Assembly (NCBI GenBank): GCA_902627495.1
Contig: CACOJS010000008.1
Location: 1-64,000 of the forward strand
DNA: 64,000 bases
DNA from: Hydrogenophilales bacterium
GTDB taxonomy: Bacteria > Pseudomonadota > Gammaproteobacteria > Burkholderiales > Eutrophovitaceae
Reading direction: 5' to 3'
The notes beneath the pieces are model-generated. The model saw nothing but the letters and a program-made list of their open reading frames with translations, made no database searches and was not told where the DNA came from. Both the position numbers and the translations under genes were made by a program. Shown one piece after another: positions 33,373-43,425 of this stretch (positions within the stretch are counted from its first letter, which is position 1; every line of letters begins with the position of its first letter).

Positions 33373-35166
33373 CTATTTGCCACTTGCTTTCAAGACAGCT
33401 AAAAATGCCTCTTGTGGTATCTCAACGGACCCAACTTGTTTCATTCGGCGCTTCCCTGCCTTTTGTTTCTCTAAGAGCTTTTTTTTTCGCGTAATATCAC
33501 CACCGTAACATTTTGCTAGAACATTTTTCCTTAACGCTTTAACTGTTTCCCTCGTCAAAATTTTTGACCCAATTGCAGCTTGAACTGCAATGTCAAACAT
33601 TTGTCTCGGAATTAACTCCTTCATTTTTGAGGCGACTTCTCTTCCCCTACTAACAGAACTTTCCCGGTGAACAATGAGGGATAGTGCATCCACTTTCTCT
33701 GAGTTGATCAGTATATCTAGTTTTACAAGATCTGAACTTCGAAAATCTAAAAATTCATAATCCAGGGATGCATAGCCTCTTGATACCGACTTTAGTCTAT
33801 CAAAAAAATCCACAACAACCTCATTTAACGGTAACTCATAACTCAAGAGGACCTGTTTACCAAGATACTGCATATTTTTTTGGATACCTCGTCTATTATT
33901 GCAAAGGGTCATTACCGGACCAACAAAACTTCCAGGAACTAATATAGTTGCTAAGATAATTGGCTCCCTGAACTCATTTATTTTAGCCGTCTCTGGCAAC
34001 TTAGAGGGATTATCGATTTCCACGACAACGCCATCTTTGGATAAAACCTGGTAAACAACCGTTGGTGCTGTGGTAATCAGGTTCATATTGAACTCTCTCT
34101 CCAACCGTTCCTGAACGATATCCATATGCAATAACCCTAGGAAGCCACATCTAAATCCGTAGCCAAGAGCTTGAGACGTTTCAGGTTCATACTTTAAAGC
34201 TGAATCATTTAAATATAACTTTTCCAGTGCATCACGTAGATTTTCATAGTCGCTCGAGTCTATCGGATATAATCCCGCAAAAACCTGTGCCTTTACTTCC
34301 TTAAAACCGGGTAGAGGTGCAGCAGCACCATTGATACCACTGGTGATAGTGTCTCCGACACGAGCTGCAGTAAGCACCTTTATTCCAGAAACAATGAATC
34401 CCACCTCCCCTGCCTTAAGGCCATCACGCGAACTTGGCTTAGGTGTAAAAACACCCACATCCTCGCACTGGTAGATCATATTAGTTGACATCAATCTAAT
34501 TTTATCTTTTTTCTTAATTTCTCCATCAAATACCCGGACCAACATTACTACACCAACATAATTATCAAACCATGAATCAATTATTAATGCCTTAAAACTA
34601 CCATTTAGTTCCCCGACTGGAGATGGCACCTCCTTTACAATTAACTCAAGTACATCTTCGATTCCGATACCAGTTTTAGCACTTACCTCTAATGCATCCT
34701 GGGCGGGTATGCCAATAATATCTTCTATTTCTTCTATTACTCGACTTGGTTCAGCCGACGGCAAGTCAATTTTATTCAGCACAGGCAATACCTCTACGCC
34801 TCCTTCAACTGCCGTGTAACAATTTGCAACTGTCTGAGCTTCCACCCCCTGCGATGCATCTATAACAAGTAGTGCTCCTTCACATGCTGATAAAGAACGA
34901 GACACCTCGTAGCTAAAATCAACATGCCCTGGGGTGTCGATCAAATTTAATTGATACGTGAATCCATCATTTGCCTTATAGTTAAGGGCAACCGTCTGGG
35001 CTTTGATGGTGATTCCACGTTCACGCTCTAAATCCATAGAATCTAATACCTGCTCCTCCATTTGTCGCTTGTCAAGTGCACCGCAAAATTGAATAAACCT
35101 GTCTGCAAGCGTTGATTTTCCGTGGTCAACATGAGCAATTATTGAAAAGTTGCGAATTTTATCCAT
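33373..35166 (-). CDS. lepA: Elongation factor 4 (LepA)
   Basis: Ribosomal GTPase that back-translocates or remodels stalled ribosomes. The 597 residues contain G1 AHVDHGKST (11-19), G2 [10 protein letters not shown]3 DTPGHVDF, G4 NKID and G5 SAKTG, then beta-barrel, EF-G-like domains and the LepA-specific C-terminal domain rich in Lys ([16 protein letters not shown]). The start is an ATG preceded by GGAGGAATT-like sequence. It is the second gene of the mucD-to-nagZ run. Confidence 0.97.
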   Translation of the reverse strand: MDKIRNFSIIAHVDHGKSTLADRFIQFCGALDKRQMEEQVLDSMDLERERGITIKAQTVALNYKANDGFTYQLNLIDTPGHVDFSYEVSRSLSACEGALLVIDASQGVEAQTVANCYTAVEGGVEVLPVLNKIDLPSAEPSRVIEEIEDIIGIPAQDALEVSAKTGIGIEDVLELIVKEVPSPVGELNGSFKALIIDSWFDNYVGVVMLVRVFDGEIKKKDKIRLMSTNMIYQCEDVGVFTPKPSSRDGLKAGEVGFIVSGIKVLTAARVGDTITSGINGAAAPLPGFKEVKAQVFAGLYPIDSSDYENLRDALEKLYLNDSALKYEPETSQALGYGFRCGFLGLLHMDIVQERLEREFNMNLITTAPTVVYQVLSKDGVVVEIDNPSKLPETAKINEFREPIILATILVPGSFVGPVMTLCNNRRGIQKNMQYLGKQVLLSYELPLNEVVVDFFDRLKSVSRGYASLDYEFLDFRSSDLVKLDILINSEKVDALSLIVHRESSVSRGREVASKMKELIPRQMFDIAVQAAIGSKILTRETVKALRKNVLAKCYGGDITRKKKLLEKQKAGKRRMKQVGSVEIPQEAFLAVLKASGK

Positions 35167-35294
35167 TTTTTTGGAGGAATTAAATGCCCTGAAAGTCTAG
35201 AGGAAAGACATAATAACAGGCGGCAATGATTTCTCCACCTATTCACATAAAATCTCTACCAATGTATGACCAAAGAAAGTCATTAGGAAGAGTT

Positions 35295-36695
35295 TTACTT
35301 GGGGAGCCTTATGGGAACGTAGATAGACCCATCTCCTCTTTTTACTAGTAACGCCACGCTTCTTGATTTGTCATATTTTTTCATTAATTTCTTCAACTGA
35401 TCAATCGTCGTTACATCATTGTTATTTATTGCAATAACCACATCGCCTTCTCTTATTCCGGAGTTAGCGGCGGGTCCGCGAACACCAATGACTAATAGCC
35501 CACCTGTTAAAGATAACTCTTCTTTTTGATCACTGCTAAGCGGGGCCAATCGAAGCCCTAATCTATCAACAGTATCATTCTTCGAAGTGTTAGCAGAACT
35601 GTCAGAATTACTGTTACTTGCGATAGGATCATCAGGGATTTCACCAACAACTAATTGAATACTTTGCATCTTTCCTTTTCTCCAAACCTCTACCGTAACC
35701 TTAGTTCCTGGTTTGGTTTGAGCCACTATTCTAGGTAAGTCTCCAACTGATTCAACATTTTTTCCGTTAAATTTTAGAATAACATCGGAGGTTTCTATAC
35801 CAGCGCGAGCTGCTGGTCCTCCACTTTGAACTGAATTAACCAAAGCTCCTTCTGCCTTTTCTAGACCAAAAGACTCAGCCAGGTCTTTTGTGACCTGCTG
35901 TATCACGACTCCAATACGCCCTCGGCTGACTCGGCCTGTTGTTCTCAATTGCTCCGCTACGTCAACCGCAACGTCAATTGGTATAGCAAAGGAAAGACCC
36001 ATGAAGCCCCCGGTACGACTATAAATTTGTGAATTTATACCAACGACCTCACCAGCCAAGTTGAAAAGAGGTCCCCCTGAATTGCCTGGATTGATCGCCA
36101 CGTCTGTTTGAATAAATGGGACATAGTTTTCCTGAGGGAGGGACCTTCCTTTAGCACTAACTATCCCGGCAGTTACACTGTTCTCAAACCCAAACGGGGC
36201 ACCTATGGCCAACACCCACTCACCTACCTTGAGTTTATCAGGATGACCTATTTTGACCTTCGGAAGATCAGAAGCCTCTATTTTTATGACCGCAATGTCA
36301 GTTCTTTTATCAAAACCAATTACCTTTGCAACAAACTCTCTTTTATCGGTTAGCTTGACTGTTATCTCAGTTGTGTTCTCCACCACGTGGGCATTGGTCA
36401 GTATTAACCCATCTTGGCCCAATATGAATCCCGATCCTCGAGAGACGCTCTGTTGTTGGCCTCGTGGATTTTCCTGTGGTCCAAACCGCCGGTACCATTC
36501 GTAAAAAGGGTCGTTTTCAGGCACTGGGGAAGCACCAGAACCTCCACTACTACGTTGTCCAGTAATGTTAACCACCGTAGCACCATATTCCTCAACTAAA
36601 CCAGTAAAATCAGGGAGCTCTACCCCACTTGCTGGCACCAACCAACCTAACAAAACAAAGCTGATAAAAATTTTCTTAAACAAAACCGATGTCAT
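35295..36695 (-). CDS. mucD: Periplasmic Do-type serine protease (MucD/DegP)
   Basis: Envelope-stress protease/chaperone. It has a signal peptide (residues 1-25), a trypsin-like domain with catalytic H103 (TNAHVV), D133 (RTDIAVI) and S206 (GNSGGP), then two PDZ domains (about 260-345 and 375-460). The 466-residue length matches MucD. It is next to lepA, as in Pseudomonas, but the rpoE-mucA-mucB genes that normally lie upstream are missing; nadB follows directly on the opposite strand. Confidence 0.94.
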   Translation of the reverse strand: MTSVLFKKIFISFVLLGWLVPASGVELPDFTGLVEEYGATVVNITGQRSSGGSGASPVPENDPFYEWYRRFGPQENPRGQQQSVSRGSGFILGQDGLILTNAHVVENTTEITVKLTDKREFVAKVIGFDKRTDIAVIKIEASDLPKVKIGHPDKLKVGEWVLAIGAPFGFENSVTAGIVSAKGRSLPQENYVPFIQTDVAINPGNSGGPLFNLAGEVVGINSQIYSRTGGFMGLSFAIPIDVAVDVAEQLRTTGRVSRGRIGVVIQQVTKDLAESFGLEKAEGALVNSVQSGGPAARAGIETSDVILKFNGKNVESVGDLPRIVAQTKPGTKVTVEVWRKGKMQSIQLVVGEIPDDPIASNSNSDSSANTSKNDTVDRLGLRLAPLSSDQKEELSLTGGLLVIGVRGPAANSGIREGDVVIAINNNDVTTIDQLKKLMKKYDKSRSVALLVKRGDGSIYVPIRLPK

Positions 36696-36922
36696 ATCTT
36701 ATTACCTTACCTTTAATATATTGAATAATATGGTATTTTTCTTGCCCCTCATTAGCTTCACCAATTGCCCACAAACGCTGACCAATTTATACTAGCCCGA
36801 AACCATTTAACCCCCCTTCGACTCAAGAGTATGGTGTCAAGTTCTATTATAACCAATTTAAAATTCATTTTTCTTTAAAAGCGATATTATAATTACATAA
36901 AAATTCCCTTATTATTAAAACA

Positions 36923-38500
36923 ATGCATTATGATGTTCTTATTGTAGGAAGTGGTTTGACCGGTCTTACCGTTGCACTAAACACGGTCGATTCTAAGTCT
37001 GTGGGAATAGTCACAAAACGGAGTACTGAGTACGGGGCCAGTTCCTGGGCCCAGGGTGGCGTTGCTGCAGCAATCGACAGTGAGGATACAGTCGAAGCAC
37101 ATTTAAATGACACCATAACCGTCGGATCCGGCCTTACTGACCCCATCGTGGCTAAACAAATCATCGACAGCGGCCCAGCTGCCATAGACTGGCTGATAAA
37201 CAATGGGGTTTCCTTCACAAAACAACCGTCTACAGGTAACACATACCATTTGAATCAGGAAGGAGGCCATAGTCACCGAAGGGTCATTCATTCAAAAGAT
37301 GCAACTGGTAAGGCAATTCAAGAAAGCCTCATAAAAAAAATTCAAAATAAATCGAATATAAGAATTTTAGATAACCATATTGCGATCGACATCATAACTG
37401 CAGATAAACTTGGCATCGAGCCCAACAGGGCTCTGGGTGTATATGTCTTGGATACTCTCACCAAGAGAGTAACAACTATAGGGGCTGACAATATTGTTTT
37501 AGCAACCGGTGGTGCGGCCAAGGTTTATACTTACACAACCAACCCAGACACCTCAACGGGGGACGGAATAGCAATGGGATGGAGAGCGGGATGTTCGGTC
37601 GTAAATATGGAATTTATCCAATTTCATCCCACATGCCTGTTTCACCCCAAAGCGACCTCTTTCTTGATATCTGAGGCTGTAAGAGGTGAAGGAGGTGTGC
37701 TACGACTACCAACAGGCGAGAGATTCATGGACAAGCATGACAAAAGGGCAGAATTAGCTCCAAGAGACGTGGTAGCACGAGCAATAGATTATGAAATGAA
37801 AAAAAGAGGCATACAATGTGTTTATCTTGATATTACTCATAAATCAGAGAGTTTTCTAAAAACCCATTTTCCAACAATTTTAGAAAAATGCCGCACACTA
37901 GGTATAAATATTTCCAAGGATCCTATTCCAGTTGTTCCTGCTGCCCACTACACCTGCGGGGGGATTAAGGCTAATGCCTATGGTCAAACGGAGATTAAAG
38001 GGCTCTATGCAGCGGGTGAAACAGCATATAGCGGCCTGCATGGTGCTAATAGATTAGCTAGTAATTCCTTACTTGAATGCGTGGTAGTGGGAAAAAATGT
38101 AGCTTCAAGAATAAATATTGAGCGGAAATCCCATGAAATAGAACTCCCAGAATGGGATGATAGTCGAGTTATTGATGCAGATGAGGCAATTGTCATTACC
38201 CATAACTGGCAAGAACTCCGCAAGTTTATGTGGGATTATGTTGGAATAGTAAGGACAGATAAACGACTTGGCCGTGCTCTTAACAGGATACTACTATTGA
38301 AAGAGGAAATTCGAGAATACTATTCCCAATTTCACGTTACTCCTGATTTGTTAGAGTTGCGAAATCTTGTCCAAACATCTGAATTAATCGTGAAAAGTGC
38401 GTCAATCCGGCAAGAGAGCAGAGGACTCCATTTTAGTTTGAACTACCCAAATAAAGGCAAACAATCTTTACCAACTATTCTAAAACCAGAATATCAATGA
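36923..38500 (+). CDS. nadB: L-aspartate oxidase
   Basis: FAD enzyme that converts L-aspartate to iminoaspartate for NAD synthesis. The 525 residues show the N-terminal FAD loop GSGLTGL at 9-15, SSWAQGGVAAA, the substrate-side HRRVIH segment, QFHPT, AAHYTCGGI and the SNSLLE motif with the C-terminal helical domain. The start codon is 227 bases from the divergent mucD. No Shine-Dalgarno is obvious. Its stop overlaps the next gene by four bases. Confidence 0.96.
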   Translation: MHYDVLIVGSGLTGLTVALNTVDSKSVGIVTKRSTEYGASSWAQGGVAAAIDSEDTVEAHLNDTITVGSGLTDPIVAKQIIDSGPAAIDWLINNGVSFTKQPSTGNTYHLNQEGGHSHRRVIHSKDATGKAIQESLIKKIQNKSNIRILDNHIAIDIITADKLGIEPNRALGVYVLDTLTKRVTTIGADNIVLATGGAAKVYTYTTNPDTSTGDGIAMGWRAGCSVVNMEFIQFHPTCLFHPKATSFLISEAVRGEGGVLRLPTGERFMDKHDKRAELAPRDVVARAIDYEMKKRGIQCVYLDITHKSESFLKTHFPTILEKCRTLGINISKDPIPVVPAAHYTCGGIKANAYGQTEIKGLYAAGETAYSGLHGANRLASNSLLECVVVGKNVASRINIERKSHEIELPEWDDSRVIDADEAIVITHNWQELRKFMWDYVGIVRTDKRLGRALNRILLLKEEIREYYSQFHVTPDLLELRNLVQTSELIVKSASIRQESRGLHFSLNYPNKGKQSLPTILKPEYQ

Positions 38501-39441
38501 ATTCAAAACTAAAGAAAATAGCCCTAAATGACCGATACTCCATTATTTGGATAAGTGGCAAAGACTCTGAGACTTTTCTACAAAGTCAATTAACTAGCGA
38601 CATTGAAAAAATGGAAAACCTTAGTGCAAGTCCAACAGGCTATTGCTCAATAAAAGGACGACTGATAGCGACAGCCTATATTTGCAAGCTCAATGAAAAA
38701 AACCAATATCTTTTGATAGTTCACAAGTCAATTGCAGAGCACCTTGTTGATAGTTTAAAAAAATATTTACTTAGGGCAAATGTTTTATTTGAAAACAAAG
38801 GCTCTGCTTATAATATAGATGGAATTATTGAAGAGAATGATCCCCATTTCCTTGAAAAGGCTATGGATATTGATCCAATTAGCTTATTTTCAATTTATCA
38901 AGAAGCTCAAAGCCTATTCATAAGATTTCCAAATCAAAGGACATTAATAATTTCTCCAAAGATAACGTCAAATTTAGGCCCTATAGCATTAAAGACAAGA
39001 AAAATTGTTTCAGTAGATCTTGATGAATGGATAATAAAGAATATTGAAAATGGAATTGCTGAGGTTTCTATAAATATACAGAGCCTCTTTTTACCGCAGA
39101 TGTTAAACTTTCAAAAACATGGAGGGGTAAGTTTCAAAAAAGGATGTTATCCAGGACAAGAAATAGTTGCTCGCACTCAGTACCTAGGAAAAGTAAAGAA
39201 AACTCTATATCGTGGGGTATGCAAGGTTAAGGTTTTCGCTGGAAATAATGTTGTCAACACCAAAACAAATCAAGTGGCAGGAAAAATAATTGACTGTGCC
39301 AAAAAAAACACTGACCAATACAGTTTGCTTTTTGTTGGTGAGGTTAATTGCTCAGATTACACTATACAAAAGGAAGAAAAAGAAAATAATTTTACTCAGC
39401 TGATTGTTAACGAAATTCATCCTTTTGTTATCTCCAAATAA
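38497..39441 (+). CDS. ygfZ: YgfZ/GcvT-like folate-binding protein
   Basis: Folate-dependent helper for assembly or repair of iron-sulfur enzymes such as MiaB. The family signature K-G-C-Y-x-G-Q-E is present as KKGCYPGQEIVARTQYLGK near residue 215. The 314 residues otherwise show only weak resemblance to GcvT. The start overlaps nadB as ATGA. The nadB-ygfZ pairing is common in gammaproteobacteria. Confidence 0.9.
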   Translation: MNSKLKKIALNDRYSIIWISGKDSETFLQSQLTSDIEKMENLSASPTGYCSIKGRLIATAYICKLNEKNQYLLIVHKSIAEHLVDSLKKYLLRANVLFENKGSAYNIDGIIEENDPHFLEKAMDIDPISLFSIYQEAQSLFIRFPNQRTLIISPKITSNLGPIALKTRKIVSVDLDEWIIKNIENGIAEVSINIQSLFLPQMLNFQKHGGVSFKKGCYPGQEIVARTQYLGKVKKTLYRGVCKVKVFAGNNVVNTKTNQVAGKIIDCAKKNTDQYSLLFVGEVNCSDYTIQKEEKENNFTQLIVNEIHPFVISK

Positions 39442-39445
39442 AGTC

Positions 39446-40216
39446 ATGTGCTTAATTATTTTCACATGTGATAAATCAACTAAGCATAAGCTTATATTAG
39501 CTGCTAACCGAGATGAATTTTTTTTACGACCCACCGTTGAAGCCAGGTTCTGGAGCGAAAACCCAATGATAATTGGTGGAATCGATCTTCAAGGCGGTGG
39601 CAGTTGGTTGGCCATGGATAAAAAAGGCCGCTGGGCCGCCGTTACCAATTTTCGAGAGGGAAAACCTATCTCCTCACATAAAATGTCTAGAGGATTACTA
39701 GTTAAAGAATTCTTGACTAATAAATATAGTGCAACACATTACTCGGATTTGATTCAACAACGTAAAGAACAATATGGAGGCTATAATTTGTTACTTGGAA
39801 CACCTACTGAGCTAATTTATGCCTCCAACCGAAAAAAAAATGTTGAACAAATAAAAGAAGGGGTAAACGGATTAAGTAATCATTACCTCAATACAGCATG
39901 GCCAAAAGTAATAGAGGGCTGCTCAGCATTCGAATCTATAATTCAGAAAAAATCGTCGTCTATAGCTGATGATTTATTTGATCTACTTGCAAATAGAAAA
40001 AAGGCAACTATTGACGCATTACCTAACACTGGTATTTCTAAGAAAGAGGAACTAACGCTTTCTTCGAGATTTATTGAATCAAATGGAGAGTACGGAACTC
40101 GAGCATCAACTGTGATTCTAATCAATCAGGACAATTCAGTTTTTTTTGAGGAAAGAAACTTCAATAACAAGTCAGTTGAATATGCAAGAAACCAGGTGAA
40201 GTTCAATCTAAATTAG
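39446..40216 (+). CDS. TANGO2/NRDE-family protein
   Basis: A 256-residue protein of the NRDE (TANGO2) family, named for the N-R-D-E motif seen here as AANRDEFFLRP. It begins MCLI with the conserved Cys2, a possible N-terminal nucleophile after Met removal, and has the typical GG(I/V)D-x-x-GGGSWLA and GRWAAVTNFR blocks. Animal TANGO2 is linked to haem and acyl-CoA handling; the bacterial role is unsettled. The start at 39446 was chosen for Cys2; it lies four bases after the ygfZ stop. Confidence 0.87.
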   Translation: MCLIIFTCDKSTKHKLILAANRDEFFLRPTVEARFWSENPMIIGGIDLQGGGSWLAMDKKGRWAAVTNFREGKPISSHKMSRGLLVKEFLTNKYSATHYSDLIQQRKEQYGGYNLLLGTPTELIYASNRKKNVEQIKEGVNGLSNHYLNTAWPKVIEGCSAFESIIQKKSSSIADDLFDLLANRKKATIDALPNTGISKKEELTLSSRFIESNGEYGTRASTVILINQDNSVFFEERNFNNKSVEYARNQVKFNLN

Positions 40217-40218
40217 AA

Positions 40219-40701
40219 CTAAGTTATTGAAACTATTGTGCCAACAGGAACTAAATCGAAAAGCTCCAATATATCGACATTTCTCATTCGAATACATCCT
40301 ATAGAACCCGGACTTCCCATAACAACCGAATCAGGACTGCCATGTAAATAAATGTAACGTCGCATTGTATCAACAGACCCTAAACGATTAATACCTGGTT
40401 CGCATCCAGACAGCCACATTATTCTAGTTAAGATCCAATCTCTCTCCGGCTGAGATACCTTTAACTCCTCTGTAAAAACCTCTCCGGTTGGCCTTCTCCC
40501 AGTAAAAACCATATTGATGGGCTGATCTTTTCCGATCTTTGCCCTCACAATATGCTGACCCGTAGGTGTACAAAAACTACCGTTCTGTTCTCCAATGCCG
40601 TATTTTGAAGTTGAAACAGAATACGTTACAACTATTTTGTTATCACTAGAGACAAGAAATAACCTTTGTGATTCTATCGAGATATCTATGTGCAGACTCA
40701 T
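40219..40701 (-). CDS. L,D-transpeptidase (YkuD domain)
   Basis: The YkuD catalytic motif is present as HGS(P)...GSIGCIRM with catalytic Cys near residue 137 and an upstream His. The 160 residues consist of the YkuD domain alone, without an evident signal peptide, like the proteobacterial ErfK/YbiS short forms reported next to tadA. Substrate is presumably peptidoglycan stem peptides, but the lack of an export signal leaves this open. It is the last gene of a nine-gene operon; its ATG overlaps the tadA stop by four bases. It converges with the TANGO2-like gene with a two-base gap. Confidence 0.85.
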   Translation of the reverse strand: MSLHIDISIESQRLFLVSSDNKIVVTYSVSTSKYGIGEQNGSFCTPTGQHIVRAKIGKDQPINMVFTGRRPTGEVFTEELKVSQPERDWILTRIMWLSGCEPGINRLGSVDTMRRYIYLHGSPDSVVMGSPGSIGCIRMRNVDILELFDLVPVGTIVSIT

Positions 40702-41171
40702 AGGCGTTTAGATTGAAAAAATTGTTTTAGAAGAGTACTAGATTCCTCAGCCAAAAGACCTGACTTGACCTGGGCATGATGATTCATTCGTTTATGAGTG
40801 TGCAAACTCAGAATACTACCAAACCCTCCAAACTTTTCATCTCTAGCCCCGTAAATTACCTCAATTATTCGTGAATGGAAGATAGCCCCTACACACATTA
40901 TGCAGGGTTCCAGGGTCACATACATCTTCGCACCTGCCAGGCGGTAATTTTTTAAATTGTTGCCAGCATCCCTTAATGCAACAATTTCAGCATGGGCTGT
41001 TGGATCTTGAGTCAAAATTGGTTGATTAAATCCTTTTCCAATAATTTCATTTTGATGAACAATAACACAACCGACCGGAACCTCCTGTCTACGTTCAGCC
41101 GTTTTTGCCATATCTAATGCTACGCGCATAAATTTCTGATCATCACAAGTAAAACCTAATCCCTGACCCAA
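40698..41171 (-). CDS. tadA: tRNA-specific adenosine deaminase
   Basis: Converts A34 to inosine in tRNA-Arg(ACG). It has the zinc site H60, catalytic E62 (TAHAEIVAL), C90 and C93 (LEPCIMC) and the YGARDEKFG segment. The start codon is TTG at 41171 with AAGGGG 9 bases upstream; the next ATG would remove part of the deaminase domain. The 157-residue length is normal. It sits in the tight minus-strand operon between a membrane orphan and the L,D-transpeptidase. Confidence 0.94.
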   Translation of the reverse strand: MGQGLGFTCDDQKFMRVALDMAKTAERRQEVPVGCVIVHQNEIIGKGFNQPILTQDPTAHAEIVALRDAGNNLKNYRLAGAKMYVTLEPCIMCVGAIFHSRIIEVIYGARDEKFGGFGSILSLHTHKRMNHHAQVKSGLLAEESSTLLKQFFQSKRL

Positions 41172-41187
41172 GACTTGTTACCCCTTC

Positions 41188-41676
41188 TTACGGCAAATTA
41201 TTACGAAAGGATTGCCAATCCTCAGAAGTAATATCGTCGTAACTGTCTTCATTTTCCAAGTCAATTTGCATAATTTCCCACCTTCCCTCAATCTCCCCTA
41301 TTGCCATAGAGGTTGAGTATCCTCCAGTTGCATTCCGATCGACCATTAAGCCCCAGGTCTGCTGCAGCTCATTAGAAAAGTTAAATCGATCATTAGTTGT
41401 TCTTGTTTTTTTGTCCTGCAAGAATATCGATAACGCAACACCAATTAAGAGTGAAATTTGAACTGCCTTGACTACCGAATTACCTAGTAGCTCACCCAGA
41501 ACCAAGGGTTCCATCATGTCGAAACTAAAAATAATAAACATGATTAATGAAAACCCTACGCAAGAGCGAAATTGACGCTCTATTAAATCCAACTTCCTGT
41601 CAGCATTACAGTATTCAGAGAATCTATGGTTTATTTTGATTTTATCATTTTTAGGTAACTTCACCGAAGGGTTCAT
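41188..41676 (-). CDS. Membrane protein of unknown function
   Basis: A 162-residue protein with a charged N-terminus, two predicted membrane helices (about 40-58 and 66-84, SLIMFIIFSFDMM and VVKAVQISLLIGVALSIFL) and an acidic C-terminal region. No family recognised. The ATG at 41676 is one base after the stop of the Sel1 gene, with GGAG 8 bases upstream, so it is coupled to it. Confidence 0.7.
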   Translation of the reverse strand: MNPSVKLPKNDKIKINHRFSEYCNADRKLDLIERQFRSCVGFSLIMFIIFSFDMMEPLVLGELLGNSVVKAVQISLLIGVALSIFLQDKKTRTTNDRFNFSNELQQTWGLMVDRNATGGYSTSMAIGEIEGRWEIMQIDLENEDSYDDITSEDWQSFRNNLP

Positions 41677-41677
41677 T

Positions 41678-42370
41678 CTATTTCTCCACAAGCAAAGAAT
41701 CTGCCGATCGTTGAAGGGTCTGCTGGGTACTTTTCTCTAAGTGCATCGATACCTCCTCAAGAACTAATTCACCTAACCTGTCTCCGTCTTTTGCCGCCAA
41801 AAAGGCCCATTGGTAAGCCAACTTATAATTTAAATCAACGCCTTCACCCTGACTGAAATAATGACCTACTTTACCCATTGATTGGGGATGTCCTCTTTTA
41901 GCACCAAACAAAAAAAGACGGAATGCTAACTCCAGATCCTCTTTAATCCCTTTACCCTCCTCAACCAATAAGCCTAAATTATAATGAGCGAAAACATTGT
42001 TCTTAGCTTGTGCTTTAATATACCAACGAACCGCCTCGCTGTAATCCTGAGGAACCCCGTGTCCTTGGTGGTACATAAAGCCTAGATTAAATTCTGCCCC
42101 TGAATTTCCTTTCTCTGCGGATAAGACATACCATTGGATTGCTTTTTTGTTACTTTTCTTAACACCCTGTCCCTTGAAATACATCCAGCCCAGTAAAGAT
42201 TGAGCCTCTGGATCACCTTTTTCTGCTAAAGGTTCTATTATTAACAGTACTTTTCCAAAATTCCTCTCATCATAATGCATAAGTGCGGCTGACATATCTG
42301 CTCCGAAAGCTGTTGTGCCACTACTAATAAAGAATAAAGCTAAATATAGACTGTAATGAAATCTAAGCAT
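41678..42370 (-). CDS. Secreted Sel1-repeat protein
   Basis: A 230-residue protein with a signal peptide (cleaved near TTAFGA, residue 23) and four to five Sel1-like repeats (LGWMYFKGQGV, LGFMYHQGHGV, LGLLVEEGKGI, VGHYFSQGEGV). Probably a periplasmic protein-binding solenoid. The repeats are similar in type to the Sel1 gene beside the cyclase array, but the flanks differ. It lies in the MOSC-to-ldt operon, six bases after the preceding orphan. Confidence 0.85.
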   Translation of the reverse strand: MLRFHYSLYLALFFISSGTTAFGADMSAALMHYDERNFGKVLLIIEPLAEKGDPEAQSLLGWMYFKGQGVKKSNKKAIQWYVLSAEKGNSGAEFNLGFMYHQGHGVPQDYSEAVRWYIKAQAKNNVFAHYNLGLLVEEGKGIKEDLELAFRLFLFGAKRGHPQSMGKVGHYFSQGEGVDLNYKLAYQWAFLAAKDGDRLGELVLEEVSMHLEKSTQQTLQRSADSLLVEK

Positions 42371-42376
42371 GTTTTA

Positions 42377-42775
42377 TCAATCGGCATAGCCACATAATCC
42401 TTGAAAATTGACAATGGGGTCATGTTTTAATCCAGATCTTCTTTCAGAAAGGCGAAAATCAAAGATACCACTTTTAATTTTGTCAATTTCTATGGAAACC
42501 TTAAGGCTTCCATTTGCAGTCTCATTTTCTACATTACACAAAATAAAGCGAATATCCTTATTTCGTCTAAACTTTTCTGGTGACACATTACATGGAATTT
42601 GCATGGAATCAATAAAAACACCGTCGTCATCGTAGCCATACACCCTGTCATTGGAGTTTGCAAATGCATCGCTTTCCGTTATTGTGGTTACCGTTCCTTC
42701 ACATTTAAAGGTGACCGTAGACTTAGAGTAAGCATCAAATGAAAATGCAAAATATAATATCAAGAACTTAATCAC
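42377..42775 (-). CDS. Small secreted protein of unknown function
   Basis: A 132-residue protein with an N-terminal signal segment (FLILYFAFSFDAYS). The body has four cysteines and an alternating, probably beta-rich pattern. No family recognised. The start overlaps the upstream GST-like gene by four bases, which supports it being real. Confidence 0.7.
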   Translation of the reverse strand: MIKFLILYFAFSFDAYSKSTVTFKCEGTVTTITESDAFANSNDRVYGYDDDGVFIDSMQIPCNVSPEKFRRNKDIRFILCNVENETANGSLKVSIEIDKIKSGIFDFRLSERRSGLKHDPIVNFQGLCGYAD

Positions 42776-43425
42776 GGGAATACCACTCCGGTACTCTCAT
42801 TACTCCATACTTGATATTTCTGCATTACCCTCCTTAAAACTTCAGAGTCCAAAAAGTTATGTAGCCAAGTTCTAATTGATATAAAAGGCATTTCATTATC
42901 AAACCATTGTGGATCAGCTATGCGATACTGACGTATGAAGGGTAACAATGCAATATCCAAAAACGATAAACTATTCCCATACAGATAATTAGATTTTTCT
43001 AAAAAACCGGAAGTTAGAGCCTCCAAACAATTCATAGCCTTCTCACGGTGCTCAAGGTGGTCAATTTCTTTGTATCGACTTGCGTACTTATACCTGTCCA
43101 AGTGGTATTTAAACTTACCATCGAACAAGGAAATAATAGGATCCATTTCATTCTGATATCTGTTGTACTGTCGAAGAATTCCTAGTTTGTCATTACGACC
43201 AAAAACATACCTCATAACATCAAGACTTTCATCAATTATTTCCCCTGAAGATAATACCAACACAGGAACAGTTCCCTTGGGGGACAACTCAACCATCTCT
43301 TTCGGTTTTTTGGATAAAATAACTTCTCTAAGTTCACAGGAATATCCACTTAAGAACATAGCGATTCTTGCCCTCATAGCGTAGGGACACCTTCGGAAAC
43401 TATATAAAATCGGTTGTTCAGTCAT
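42772..43425 (-). CDS. Glutathione S-transferase-like protein
   Basis: A 217-residue GST-fold protein: thioredoxin-like N-terminal domain with CPYAMRAR at 14-21, the cis-Pro segment GTVPVLVL and the Glu-Ser glutathione site ESLDVMRY, followed by a helical C-terminal domain. The CPYA motif resembles omega-type or glutaredoxin-2-like GSTs that use cysteine chemistry. The substrate is unknown. It overlaps trhO by 8 bases. Confidence 0.85.
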   Translation of the reverse strand: MTEQPILYSFRRCPYAMRARIAMFLSGYSCELREVILSKKPKEMVELSPKGTVPVLVLSSGEIIDESLDVMRYVFGRNDKLGILRQYNRYQNEMDPIISLFDGKFKYHLDRYKYASRYKEIDHLEHREKAMNCLEALTSGFLEKSNYLYGNSLSFLDIALLPFIRQYRIADPQWFDNEMPFISIRTWLHNFLDSEVLRRVMQKYQVWSNESTGVVFP

